Shown piece by piece: positions 27,559 to 44,080 of a stretch of 64,000 bases of DNA. The notes under the pieces were generated by a model. That model was not told the origin of the DNA. It worked only from the letters and a program-made list of their open reading frames with translations, and ran no database searches. Location of the stretch: contig CP075494.1 of NCBI GenBank assembly GCA_021613535.1, forward strand, positions 6,882,001-6,946,000. The letters are read 5' to 3'. Source of the stretch: Adineta vaga (Eukaryota > Rotifera). How positions within the stretch are numbered: the stretch's first letter is position 1; each line of letters opens with the position of its first letter. The translations under genes and the position numbers were made by a program.

Positions 27559-28644
27559 ATGTCTTGCAAAAGAGGAAGCAATAATCGAACACGTAAACAA
27601 AAGTATCAAAATGCATCAACATTTAAAAATAATATGTATGACACAAGTAAAATGACAAAAGACATCAATGCAATTGAACATAAAGGTTTATGTGAACATT
27701 GCAAACAATTACTTGAATGGCGAGTACATTTCAGAAAATATAAACCATTAACACAACCAAAAAAATGGTAAATAAACTTATCCTAATGTAAAGAAGAGAG
27801 GAATGAAATAGATCTACATCAACACCCATTGTTAGACCATGATAGACAATTTTCCATGACTGTCCATGAAAGAAGACCTTGACATCAAATTTGTTCATAC
27901 AGCATTACTAATATCATGTCAAGGAATGGCATCTATTGTGTATGTTTATAAACTAATATAGAAAAAGATATGAACTTCTAACAAGGTAATAACAATGCAA
28001 TTTCCATTCGTGCTAATTGTATGAAAATGATTAGATGTTCATGGTCTGTCTTATTAACCTCTCCTTGATGGAAAATGAGGTCAGAAAAAGAAACTAAAGA
28101 ATTTTGATTTTTTTTTTGTAGTGTTCGTTGTCTTCAAAGAAATATTCTACGAGCTTATCACATTATTTGTGATGATTGTGGGGTTAAAGATAATCTTTGT
28201 TGCAAATGTGGACAGAATCCAGATGCACCTATCGAGTAAGATTATGATTTGATTTGATCGATATTTGACAATATTGTCTCTTTTAGACGACCTGTTCCTG
28301 CTGTTGAAGAAGAACGTGAACAAGTTGAATTTGAAACTGATGTTAAAATGCTTCGAGAAAGACAAAGACGTATGATTTATTTCATAGTAAAAACATCTTT
28401 TATTTAAAAAAAAATTTTTTCTACAGGTAAATTTCATCGTCTAATGAAACAAGGGATGTCTGGAGAAGAAGCTTTAGCCCAAGTAAACGTTTCATCTAAA
28501 GGTACAGAAAACGATGATGATGATGATGATTATGATGATGATATGATGATGATAACGATGATTCGGAATTCGATGAAGAAGAATCGACTTAATATACACG
28601 AACATATTTTTTCATTGTTATCGTTGTTTTTTCTTACGAAATAA
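27559..28644 (+). CDS. C9orf85-like conserved zinc-ribbon protein (DUF2039)
   Basis: Exons 27559-27767, 28122-28235, 28287-28369, 28427-28644. The N-terminus matches the C9orf85 family: basic start, KYQNASTFKNN, GLCEHCKQLLEWRVHFRKYKPLTQPKKC, VRCLQRNILRAYHIICDDCG, CCKCG. The Cys pairs form a likely zinc ribbon; the biochemical role is unknown. Then comes a charged helix (ERQRRKFHRLMKQGMSGEEALAQV). The last exon enters a GAT repeat, where the frame as sequenced gives DDDMMMITMIRN... and a stop at 28644. The alternative frame after 28542 gives an acidic end (DDNDDSEFDEEEST, stop at 28592), which looks far more natural. A CTT-rich tract and cag (27556-27558) abut the ATG. Confidence 0.85.
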
Positions 28645-30962
28645 AAAGATCATCAAACAAAGAATTAAAATACTGTATAAATATCGACCATAATGAATGA
28701 ATTAATAAGGATGGTTCTTTTTCACGTAAAAATGGTAAATAATCAAGTATAAGTTGAACATTGTCTTCTTGATATCGATAGAGACAATCAAGTGTTAATG
28801 GTCGATATGATTTTATTGCTAATATTGAATCTAATTGTCGTCGATATGTTTTTACACCTAATGAAAGTTGTTCAATAACGAATTCATGTGTTTCAATGAT
28901 TGTTTGCATGAGATTGGTTTTAGTTGAATGAAAATAATTTAAAAAATTCGTTTGAAATTCAGTTAGATACATTAAATGATAAAGATATAACGATGATTTT
29001 GGTAAAAGATAAACAGAGAAATTCTTCAGATCTAAATAAGTTATTTTCATTGAAATCAAATGCATTCCAATATCATCATGATAAAGATTAGAATTTGAAT
29101 TGAAATAATGAGGAAGTGATTTTCTTTGTAAACAATGAGAAAGAAAATCAATAAATAAACGAATTGTATTCAATAAATCATTGATGAATAATGAATCTGA
29201 AGAATATTGTTCAAAGAAATAGAAAAGTGTATGCTTAAAAATTTGAAATGAAAATTGGCCTTGAGTTCTTCCATAGAAATAATTCCATACAATCGAAGCA
29301 AAACGTATATGATTAACAGACAATAGTTGAATTAGTTGACTTTCAATTGCTGCGTAAGTATACGTCCATGTTGTATTGGATGATGATGATGAAAGTATTT
29401 TGTCACATGCATGACATTTCTCATTTGTTGATATATCATGTTCAATATCATTGAATCGAATAAAACAAGTCTTATCAAATAATTTATGAACATTCAATGG
29501 CCATAAACGTTGTCGTTCTTCGAAATTCAAACGTATGTCTTGTGGCCATGATTGAATACGTAAAACAAAATAAATCGATGTTTGATCAACATCAAGATCA
29601 TACGAATAAGTTAATTTGGAATTATTAACAATGATCTGTTGTATATAATCCGGATCTTTTTGTGAAATATAACCAAAATTTGTATGATTATTATTATCTA
29701 ATTCGTTAAAATACATTTGAGCTAGATGATGTGTTGTATTCGCATAGAGAAATGGACGTAAATACTTGTTCAATTTAGAACCTGAAAGTAGAGATAAACA
29801 TTGATCACAAGACGAAAAGATTCGCCGAATGTCTTTTGTTGGAGATGTAATCGATTGAAACGTATTCCAACGTGCGTATTTTGTCATATATACAAATTTG
29901 TGATCATGATCGAAGATAAATGGAGGTGCATCAGATTTTTGAATGTCACTATTAATAAAACAGAACGATGATAGAGAAATGTAAAGAGAAAACTCTTACG
30001 TTAATTGTATGCATTGAAATTGTTTATGTTCAATTAAGAGAGATTTTGTTCGACGATGTATTCGAATAAATTGTTGTTGTGAAATATTAGAAATTACTGA
30101 ACTGAGAGTTTGACATGGGTGCGAAAGAATATTTTGATGAAATTCATTGAGAAAATGGTTATGATGAGAGCGAGGAAAGGAAACAGGTAGATTTGCGGAG
30201 AAGATTTCATTGGATGATGAACATTCAAACTCGATCTGTTCATTATAAGACAAAAATGAAAGTTTCGTTGGATCGATGGATTGGCACGAGGAAAGAATTG
30301 GATTAGTATCAGCAGATGAAGAAGATGAGGAAAGAATTAGATGATCTTGAGAAGAAAATGGTGTTGTGTTGCATGATAAAGAAGATAATGAAGTAGCAGA
30401 AAGAGATAACGAAGGTGATGAATCAAGTGAATCTGAAATAGAAATGGTTTTCTTTTTGTTCAAATGATTTTCATTTTTGAAATTTACCGAGTACAATTTC
30501 ATCAGTAAAGTTTGGTACTTGTTGATCATCACTGATTTCTGTTTCTTTAGTAAAAAACTGTCCCATTATTGAATCTTGTTCATTTATAGTGACAATAATT
30601 GGTTGTGTTAGATCGATAACTGTGTGATTTGTTTGTAAATTATCACATTCAGTTGGTAATTGAATACATAAGGATGTAGCGGGTGAATGTATTAATATAA
30701 ATGGATCATTAATTGTTGCTATTGTTCCCGCTGAAGACAAGGAACATCGAACAATTTGTTCCTCACACTCTTCATTTTTACTACATATATGATCATATTC
30801 ATTGACAGCAGGTAAATGCGGAATAACAATATTGGGTTGTTTTACTGATGAAAATGATACAGTTCGTTTTTTACCCAACCGTTTATTAAAAGACGCTGTT
30901 GATGGAACATATATTCGATGTTTATTTTTGGCACCAGATTTTTTACCAATACAATTACCCAT
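28634..30962 (-). CDS. Mab-21 domain protein with lipidated-type N-terminus
   Basis: Three exons on the minus strand, 30962-30488, 30432-30000 and 29948-28634, in phase, 740 aa. It starts MGNCIGKKSGAKNKHR: Gly2 fits N-myristoylation and Cys4 fits palmitoylation, followed by a basic cluster. Residues ~20-300 are Ser/Thr-rich and poorly ordered. From about 400 the sequence matches Mab-21-type proteins: FVLRIQSWPQDIRLNFEERQ, WPL, a loop with a CHAC pair, WTYTYAAIESQLIQLLS, FKHTLFYFFEQYSSDSLFINDLLNTIRLFIDFLSHCLQRKSLPHYF, the helical part of the cGAS/Mab-21 fold. No GS...DxD nucleotidyltransferase motif is evident, so it is probably non-catalytic. Convergent with the C9orf85-like gene, overlapping its frame end by 11 nt. 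Confidence 0.8.
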
Positions 30963-33900
30963 TGTATTATTGCTTTGAACTAACTAAAACATTAGAGAGA
31001 AAAATGAACAATGAATATTGAATTTCTTTCACTAATCAAAATGGAAGCTGTACTAAATAATATAGCAACAAGATTCGTATCGATATGTTTAAGTTTTCAA
31101 GTGTGCCGTGTTCATATATATATATGTATATGTATATATGTGTGTGTATGAAAATTATGGTCTCTCCTCCTCTTTCTCTCTTTGTCTTTTATTTGAACTA
31201 ACAAAAGTATAGTATATGTTTGTGCATTGTTCTTCATCCTCTTTACCTATCAATGTATTACTCCGTACTACTTATTGTTATTGTTTATGAGCTGAATATA
31301 CACTGATCAAGTAGAACAGAGAGAATTCTTGCTCATTGAAATGAACTTTCTTTCTTCTCTTTTATCTCGTTCTCTTTTATTTGTCACCGAAACGTCATAT
31401 AAACATCAGAGATGATGTGATTAAATAGTATTAAATTAATAAGCTTGATGAAAAAGAAAGAGCAGTGGTTTAATTTTCGATAGATAGAGAATCAATTGAG
31501 AATACTATGCAAACTCTAAGCTAACTTAGTAATGTTTATATAGAAAGAAATCTTACAATAGTTTAAATTTCATGCTATGAACAAAGAAATTGTCATCTCA
31601 GAAAGGAGTCGATCGAAATGTTTGAAAAAAAATTTTCTTTTGTATAACACAAATCATGCTTACGTCAATGAAATATAAATAAACTTCTGAGAATACGTAC
31701 TTTACACAAGTTATATGTTGCTAGAAGGGATTCTGGTTCGAAGTATAAACACTTGTTGTCCTTCCTTCATTCCTGCTCTCATATCACAAATGAGAACGAG
31801 AATATGTAGCACCTGCTCATTGATATTCAAAGAGAAAGAAGAAGAAAAAAGTGTTTACCAGCATGAAATGTGCTTGAGAAACAACTTTGAAAAAAAGAAA
31901 CCGAAATGATAACAATGAGAGAAATTTGTTTGATTGATATTCTAGAAAAAGAAAAAGAAATGAGACATTATGACGTATCTGATTTCGTGTTCATAGATAA
32001 ACGAAAAAAAGAAACGAGGACAAGGAACAAAAGTTATAGGAGAAAATTATTTTACTACCTTAGACGACTAGCAACATATGAATTGACCTCGAGATGTTCT
32101 AATGACATTCATATGAATATTTCTTTTTATTTTTGTGTTGAAGGCGTTTCTCTATTCTTCTTCTTCTTCTTTATTTAAAACATCTGTCAACATGCTTCAA
32201 TCATTTTCGATACTCTATTCCAACAATCATCTGTCTTCAAATATTAGGAAAAAAAGTGATTCTTTCAATGTCTCGTTACTGTTTGTTACATACTAAACTG
32301 CTTTCAGCTGTATACATATATGTCTAACATACAATTATTGCCTCAATATACTTACTTCCAATACGCCTTAGAGATAAGATTTGATCATTATATATTTATA
32401 TATGATACGATGATGTCACACACACACAGGAGAAAAGAAGGAGAGAGAGAGAGAACCTTGTATATTAGTTAATGGCATTCAAGGAATTGAATTGTTGTTA
32501 CACATCGAATCTGTTGGTCTCATATGACTTGAAAAGATCACGTCAATATGTACCATTTGGTTAATCAGACATTATTGAATGACGAATATGATTATACAAT
32601 GTTTAATGAAGATGTTTACATATATGTTCTATGAACTTCTATGTCTATGTTTTATGTATCTATGCATGAATAACGAACTACATCGATTTGGCTATTTACG
32701 TTTTATTTTTATGTAAATTCGATTGAATAAAAAAAGAAAAAGAAGAAATTTTTATTACATCATCATTGTCATTATCGTTGACTTTTGTCTATAAAATTGT
32801 ACAAGAGTAAAAGTTATAAAGACAGATGTACAGACAGATAGACAGACAGATGTAAAGTCAAGATAACAAGACAAGGTGTTGCACTTATCAAACGATTAAA
32901 TCATAGAGAAATCATTAATACAAAATAATCTATTCTAGAAAATAACAGACGCGGAACGAAAAGACATTCTCTTAACTGATTAAGATCAATATTATAACAT
33001 ATAGAATAGTGCAAGAGTCATCACCGTACAATTTACTTATCTCTCATATGACAATAAAACGATGAGAAGAGAAAATAAAGTATTCTTTGTCATTTATATG
33101 TGAAACTTAATGGATTAATAGTTGAATGACGATGATGATGACAATCTTAATCAAAAGACTGCATGTGTTTGATACTTAATATTGTGATATATCACATTGA
33201 TTTTTGTCTAATCATAAAGACAGTCTGTCTATCTGTCTGTAAAATGAATCTGAAGTTTACACGTATGACATTGAATAGTTCTATCAAGGATATTTGTCTG
33301 TGCAAATAAACATCGTCTCATTTGTAAAGAACTGATTAGCATTAATATGGGTTTTGAACCGTTATCGAAAAATAGAAATGATTTTATCATAGAAATAATG
33401 TATTTAAATAGGCATAATAATCTTGAGAGTGTTGGTACGCCTTCCTTCTATTCATTTTATTTCTTTGACAATTAATTCGATGCAAATTTATTAAATAACA
33501 GTTTTCAATGAGCATATTTTGGTGAATCATTCAATTGTACTCTCGTTCTTATATAAGATCTTTTTTTACTGATGCAATTCACGTTAACATTGAGCGTTTA
33601 TTCTCAGAGGAAATCATATGTTTGTTAGCCTAAATGCATCGCTTTACGATGATAGAATTGTACATATATGATCTGTAGCAATATAAGTCAGATGAAAACT
33701 ACTTAAATCGACTATGCTTCTTTGTTTATATCCATTACTCATTTAATAAAAAAAAAGAAACATTGAGTAGATGGACATCATATGCAAATGATCTTCTACA
33801 TTGACAATCACTTATGGATTCAATATTGCAATAATTTCTAATCTACTTCTGTCATTGATGATAATATTTTTTCAAGAATAATGGTAATCTGATGAGAGTT

Positions 33901-34225
33901 CGTATTGGTGTTCGATTCAATGACTTATTCGAATAGAAATTTCTACCGTAAATAAAACATCTAAAATGAATGAACATGTACTGTATTGACCTCACGTTTT
34001 CATCTAATCATGATACAAAACAATTAGTTTTATCTCATAGACAAAAACTGATGTTGATGTCGCTGTCTCACATCTATACATTCACTTTATTTCTGTCACC
34101 ATCAATATAGCGATTCGTCAATTGACGGTTGTTAACAAATAGAATTTTATGAGTCATTTAGTTTTACTATTAGTTTTAGAGAATTTTCTTTTATAGATAT
34201 ATGGAAGAACACTCACCAATGTAGA
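30963..34225. other. 3.3-kb stretch without a supported gene
   Basis: AT-rich DNA between the divergent Mab-21 and GALNT genes. It has short TA and TG tracts near 31119-31150, a CACA/GAGA run near 32415-32455 and imperfect ACAGATAGACAG repeats near 32821-32856. Short frames (31715-31909, 31906-32178) have no protein character. The longest gap in the window; it may hold long-range regulatory DNA or non-coding exons. Confidence 0.5.
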
Positions 34226-36692
34226 ATGCCACTACGATTTCGTCGAAAACGTGTACTACTTGTATTCTTTCTATTTCTTTCGACAATTTACTTGATAAAT
34301 AAGCAATTAAAACATCCATTAGACATTGATGAGCAAGCTTATGTACCAAAAGATGAAAAAAAATCAGTATCGTACAAATCACAAATTAGTAAAAAAATAG
34401 TTGAAATTAACGGAGAAAAGGTTCAAAAAATTGATTGGCATGATTATGAATCCATTGCTCGTGATAATGCTCGAACAGGTATTTTTAATTATTGATTAAT
34501 GTGTATTAGTTCACTTGTTTCTGTGAATTAGGAGTAGGTGAAGGTGGTGTAGGCGTTGAACCTAGTGCACAAGAACGGAATAGTCCTGATTTTCAACGAC
34601 TATATCGAGAAAATGGTTTTTATGCTTTCATATCCGATAATATTTCTCTTCATCGTTCCGTGAAAGATATTCGTCATTCTGAGTATAGACATATATTTGA
34701 TGTATTTATTGACAATGTTTATTATCTATTCTTTTTGCTTTAGTTGTAAGAAGAAACTTTACTTAGCAGAATTACCATCTGTAAGTAATACTATTTTCTT
34801 CGAATAATTTCAGTTATAGTTTTTCTATAGGTTACCATTATTATTCCTATTCATGATGAACATTTAACAACTTTACTTCGATCAATTCATAGTATATTAA
34901 ATCGAACACCACCAAAACTGTTGACAGAAATATTACTTGTTGATGATGCTAGTGGCAAAGGTATAGATTTAATCGAGAATATATTGATTTCATATTGTTG
35001 TTTTTCATTTCTTTTCAAGAAAGTTTGAAATCTCCACTCGATGCTCATATTACTAATTTAACCAAAACTCGAATTATTCGTCTTCAAAAACGTGAAGGTC
35101 TCATTCGTACACGATTGGCTGGTGCTCGTGAAGCTAAAGCTGATGTTCTAATCTTTTTTGATTCACACATTGAAGTTAATATCAATTGGCTTCCTCCTTT
35201 ACTTGAACCGATTGCTTTGAATTATAAGACGAGTGTTTGTCCATTCATTGATGTGATTAAATGGGAAACATTTGCTTATGTTGCACAAGATGAAGGTTTG
35301 ATCAAATCTTTTCGAACGACATATTTTATGGAATAATTGATATTTGTAGGTGCTCGAGGTGCATTTGATTGGGGAATGTTCTATAAACGATTGCCATTGT
35401 TATCTGGAACTGAAAGCAATCCAACTGAACCATTTGAGTAAGAATTGAAATTTATGAATGACCAAAATAATCGGTTTTTATTGGTAGTAATCCAGTGATG
35501 GCCGGTGGTCTTTTTGCAATAAGTAAGAAATGGTTTTGGGAATTAGATGGTTATGATGAAGGTCTAGATGTTTGGGGTGGTGAACAATATGAAATGTCAT
35601 TTAAAATTTGGCAATGTGGTGGACGTCTTGTTGATGCACCATGCTCAAGAGTTGGCCATATTTATCGACAATTTAATCCACATGGTGGTTTTCATTTTGG
35701 TGATTATTTATCACGCGTATATTTATCTATCAATTGATATTATCCTCTCAATCTATTCACAATATATTTTAGAATCACAAAAGAGTAGCCGTTGTTTGGA
35801 TGGATGAATATGCAGATTATATTTATAAACGAAATACTCGAATACGGTAATATAGAATTGACATCTATGGTAAAGCATTCGATTCTTCTGCATTTATAGC
35901 AATACAGACCCAGGTGATGTTAAAAAACAAATTGCACTACGAGAAAAACGCAATGTAAATCATTCAAATGGTATTTTTTCATGATAATCTTATTATTGAA
36001 CGAATGAGTCAGATTTGAGTATAGGTTCATGGAACATGTAGCATTCGATTTACCTCAATATTACCCACCAGTTCCATTACCTCCCTATGCCGAAGGAGAA
36101 GTAAACAATCAACTAAATTCTTTTTAAAGCTTTGTCTCACGGCTCTTATATATTTAGATTCGAAGTATGGCTGCAGCTTTATGTATAGATACAAAACATG
36201 GTGGAGAGCAGGCCACATTTGGTCTTGAAAAATGTTTAAAAGATCAACAAGGGAAAAGTGGTGAACAGGTGACCGTTGAAAATTGCGATTTCATGAAGAA
36301 AAGTTTCTTTTTCTCGTTTAGGAATTCGAATTGAGCTGGCGACAAGATATTCGACCGAAAGGTCGTGAAGTTTGTTTCGATGTACCAAAACGAGGTAAAC
36401 GTATTCCGGTAGTACTCTTCAATTGTCATGGTAAACATTTACTATTTACTATCGCATTCATTTGAATTTATTGTTCTCAATATTCATAGGTATGCGTGGT
36501 AATCAACATTTCGTTTATAATCCAACTAATTTTCATATTTTACATGTTTCAACCAATTTATGTTTGGATTGTGATATCGAAAGTAAAATGATTTTTATGG
36601 AAGAATGTGAATTCGAAAAGAAAACACAAGAATGGAAATTTTCTTCGTTCAATGATACATTAATTCTCAAGGATCTAAAAAAATTTTTCTAG
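34226..36692 (+). CDS. GALNT: Polypeptide N-acetylgalactosaminyltransferase (GT27 plus ricin-type lectin), one-base frame break
   Basis: Exons 34226-34478, 34532-34682, 34744-34780, 34831-34960, 35020-35295, 35350-35437, 35488-35716, 35773-35846, 35900-35970, 36025-36100, 36158-36268, 36322-36430, 36490-36692. Type II Golgi protein: short basic tail, [16 protein letters not shown] anchor, stem, catalytic domain with [24 protein letters not shown], the metal-binding DSH (residues 238-240), [17 protein letters not shown] and SRVGHIYR, then a C-terminal lectin domain ([25 protein letters not shown]). It starts mucin-type O-glycosylation on Ser/Thr. In exon 9 the frame ALREKRN must shift by one base to reach CKSFKW, the normal continuation; phase with exon 10 ([10 protein letters not shown]) demands the shifted frame. 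So one base seems to be missing near 35953. PolyA signal at 36742-36747. Confidence 0.85.
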
Positions 36693-37997
36693 TAATTTTC
36701 ACAAGCCTTTCCTGTGATACTTTTTTTTTCTAATGGAATATAATAAATCATAGTAATGATCTAGCGATTCTTTGAATTTATATGACTCTTCTTTTCAAGA
36801 ATACAATTTTTGAGTAAGAAAGAACACATGCCTTTGACGATATCGATACAATTATCTTCTTTCTCTCTCTCTCTCTGTTTTTTCTATCAGAGAAAAGAAT
36901 CAATTGATAAGAATAAGTGATTCTATTGTTTATTGAATTTTAATTAGGAAGGAAAAAATGAAGTTTGATTTTCACTTATTTCAAGCTTCAGACGAATTCA
37001 ATTTCTCTTACAAAAGATTCATTCATCCATAAAAAACTGCATGCGAAACAAATGTGCCACTTGTTTCGTATATGTGCATAACACATCTCTTAAGTGGAAA
37101 CTTAATCTATTAAACGCCGCCCACTACTCAATTGCTTCCGGCTGTCTGGTCGCGCTTATATGCACACGTTTGAAAAAAAAATCGATCGATAGAGGTAACT
37201 GTTTTTCCATATTCATCCTAACATGACAACATCCATCTGTCAACAATATAGATAGACGATCGGTGGTCGTTCGCATTCTTTTTCTTTTTGATTCTCTTTT
37301 ATTTCTCAGGAGAGTTTCGAATGGCTGTTCATGAATTAATGTTATAAATATGAAATGAGATCGACGGACACTGACCAAAATGATCGCATGTCTCCGTCTG
37401 CCTACATTATCACTCTCGTTCGTCGTTGTCTATAATCAAACTAGTTCAAAGCATGCGCGAACACATGTATAGAACTGAAATTTAGTTAGCTTTCTCTTTT
37501 TTTATTTATGGAAATCGCATCATCGTCATATGGATCATTCTTCTTTTCTGACATATAAAAAGAGTCAAATAGGCTTGATTAAAAGAAAGAATAAAAGATC
37601 TATCTATTGCTGTAGGGGGTGACAACAATTCATCTGTCTATAGAAAAGCTAATTATCAGACGATGTATTGCACCGGCTGTTCAACGATTTTCTCATTAAG
37701 ACAAAAAAACGAAGAATTGTTCAGTCGCATTATTTGTTTGATATATGTAACAAACGAGAGGAAAAAAACATGGTTATTATCATTCTTATATTATCCCATA
37801 CACGACAAATATTATTCATGCGTTTTTGTTTTTGTACAATACTTTTTTAAAAAGTGAACAGAAAAGAGAGAAAAAATGCAGTTAGATAATTAAAGCCACA
37901 CACACACACACACACACACACGAAGTCAGATGCACGTAAATACGACAAAATAAATATATAGATGAAGAAAACAAATTGAATAGAGAATAGATATGTT
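36693..37997. other. Intergenic between converging GALNT and EBF genes
   Basis: 1.3 kb, no gene supported. Contains the GALNT polyadenylation signal and a CA microsatellite at 37897-37921. Confidence 0.5.
37897..37921. repeat. (CA)n microsatellite
   Basis: Uninterrupted CA run of about 25 nt. Confidence 0.9.
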
Positions 37998-41301
<3,304 letters not shown>

Positions 41302-44080
41302 CTGTAAGAAAACAACAAATTCTATCGTTGATCTGAAATAATATATATCCAATAAAATCTATTTCAATTGAAAATCGACCAATAGGGATAGAAAATAAAA
41401 TAAATATGCTATATTTTACTCCAGGGAAGTGAAGGTTTTTTTTTGTCTTAGAATTTGATCGAATAAAATTAATACCTGAAAAGAAGTTTTAATCGGGTAT
41501 GATAGGTTTCTTTTTTTAGAAGTCGACGGGTGTGACATGTATTGTCATTTCTCTACGTATTTTTATTCCTACCAGGAGATTATGGGTACCAATGGGAAAC
41601 ATTAAGTTGCAAGAGCATATATATATATATATATATTCGAGCTCTCCTACGAGACCTCGCGCACTCCACCAAAGAAGAAAAAAAAGAAAGATGAGGGAAT
41701 TTGTAAATGAAACGATTAATCTGTTTTTCTTCGAAGAGAAAAAGAGAGAGACAGAAAAAAGAAGAAGAGAGAGAGGGAGAGAAAGGGAGCGTGAAAAGGT
41801 CAAAATGATGAAGAAAAAATGATGTTCTTCGTTTTTTCCCTCTTCGAGATAGAAACAAATTGTGTTTTTCCTCTTGACTTTTTTTTCCTTTCCTTCTCTG
41901 TCTTTTTTGCGTTAGACGCTAATAACCAATGAGAAATAAAAACGATAGATCATGAGCCAATCCCTGATTAGTGACAAGAAAAATGATCATGATCAACATC
42001 TTTCTTCGTACCAATCCATTTTTCATCAATAATACTTACAAAGACTGACTTTTTGTTCGTTTCATCATCTTTTATATATGATGATATAAGTAGAGAATGA
42101 ATGAATACGATGTGTGATCGTTGTTCCACTCAATCAGGCGCCGTTCTTTAGCGTCTTTTGCTCTCTTTTCTTATATCTTTGGAGAAATCAACGAGACTAG
42201 GGAATTCTTCTTTCCTGTCTTTCTACAACGAAAAAAAAGAGGCATTATTGTTGAATGAGAGAGACAGGGAGAATACTGAAAATCGACAAAAGACATTAAT
42301 ATGTGCGTGTATGTAATAGAACAAATCAACAGATATATGATAAAAGAGTCGAGGGTGTCGGATGAGTTTTTTTTAATCGCTTATCAGAAAAAAAAAGAAA
42401 AGTCATCTTCTCCGACTTATTATCATTCATGACATAGATATTAGATAGAAAATGATCATTTTTACGACTCCTTAGAGTCATATACAAAAGAGAGTTCGAT
42501 TAATGTTCAGATATTCCTATCGCATGTGCTTTAGTTCTTTCTTATCATTTTTTGTAAAGGACAAGTGAATCGTTGATATTAATGATAATTGTCTTTTTCC
42601 TTCTCGCTCTCTCTCTCTCAACGCAAATGAAATAAAACTCACGAACAGGTGGAGTGTTTTGATGAGAAAAAAAGGGAGAAAGACAACTATGACACGTCTA
42701 ATTTTCGTTTTTGGATGATTTATATACATCAGAAGACGATGAATTAAACTTGTCAAAGATTAGACATGCTTGAAAAGAATTATTCGTTAATTAGATCAAG
42801 TTTAGTTGAAGAAAAAAATATGTTTTTCTTTTAAAATCTATTCAATCAGAAACGTAAGAAGATATAACAAGTGTATGTGCTAAAGATTGCAATCAAACAG
42901 ACACATACATGCATACATATCCATTGCATCATGTTTCACAGATTTGATCGTATCAAAACAGAAAAATCTTCATTCGTCTTCTTTTTCCAAGTTTAAAATG
43001 AACAATTCAATTGATTGTTTTCTTCAAGTGATCTTCATTGGTTTTGTTTATGTTTTTGATCATGACTACTCAATAATTGATAGTTTTGAAACTATCTGAT
43101 TACATTCGTCACAGTATGAAACATTATGTTTCTATCGTCTATTTAAAAGTTAATTTCAGAACAATATTAAGACACCGTTGCTTACATCATAACATACTTA
43201 TGATCTTCAAAGAAAAATAGACCCCCTGGTTTACTTTAAATACATTATTGTCGTCAAGAAGAGAACAATCATGTCTTCCTTCTTCTAACACAATATGCCG
43301 CTGTCTGTCTAAAATATCATCAATGAAGAAGCACCTTGTACAATGTTTTGTTCTTCTTCGAAAGATATTGTCTGTTGAACTTTCGATTTCGGATATGTTT
43401 GATGTAAAAGTATTTAACAAACTATAGTTTTGTTAGATTTAAATATTCATGTTGCTTTACATACTATTGTTGATTGAGAATTTCATTACTCAAGACAATT
43501 GAATCGATGTTCTCTGAAGACTTGAGAACGTGAATGGGCTATGTAATCAAAGAATCGAATATTAACAACAATGCATTGTTGAATTATTTGATTGTTAATT
43601 AATAAAATTTATCTATCTATTTCTAATCTAGAAATGTAGCATGTAGAAGATGCGTGCATGCTCATCATTGATTCAAATGATGTACTTCAATTTGTTTCAT
43701 CACTTACTTGACAATTTGTTGTCGAGAAAAGAATAAATTCAATTTTCAAGTATGACGTGACTTGGAAATTTTTTCTTTTCTTGGTTTAACCTATTTTCTC
43801 ATCATGTTCAAGATATAACTTGTCAATCATCTTTTACTTTCATATGTTATTCTTCTCTTTTTTTTGTATTCTCGAGACTTTCTTTTTTTCTTTCTTTTTT
43901 TACGTCACAAAATTTTAATGTATGTGCACATGTAATAATGACAAATAATGATGAAGTATGCAATGACTACTGTTGCTTTCGACAACGATGTTATTAAAAG
44001 AAAAAGCAATTTCAATCGGTCGGTGAAGTGACAATAACAAAACTGAAAATTTGATCGGATAGTTATTGTCAGAAGTAAAA
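41302..44080. other. Intergenic upstream of EBF (minus) and STPG1-like (plus)
   Basis: 2.8 kb between two divergent genes. Contains a TA microsatellite (41617-41637), GA-rich runs (41730-41800) and T-rich tracts. The first EBF exon(s) and promoter should be here, but I could not place them. No other gene supported; the frame at 43187-43420 (minus) was considered and not accepted. Confidence 0.45.
41617..41637. repeat. (TA)n microsatellite
   Basis: Uninterrupted AT/TA run of about 20 nt upstream of EBF. Confidence 0.85.

Noticed and set aside
31715-32178. Two short open frames in the 3.3-kb gap.
   Set aside because: Composition is low-complexity Lys/Glu/Phe-rich, no splice partners, no family resemblance.
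32821-32860. Short ACAGATAGACAG repeats considered as a CRISPR-like or satellite array.
   Set aside because: Units are too short, irregular and few; a simple-sequence tract in a eukaryotic genome.
41516-41858. Frames on both strands upstream of EBF.
   Set aside because: Produced by GA/CT and TA simple repeats.
43187-43420. 77-codon minus-strand frame considered as an upstream EBF exon.
   Set aside because: No suitable donor in the required phase and no resemblance to EBF N-termini.
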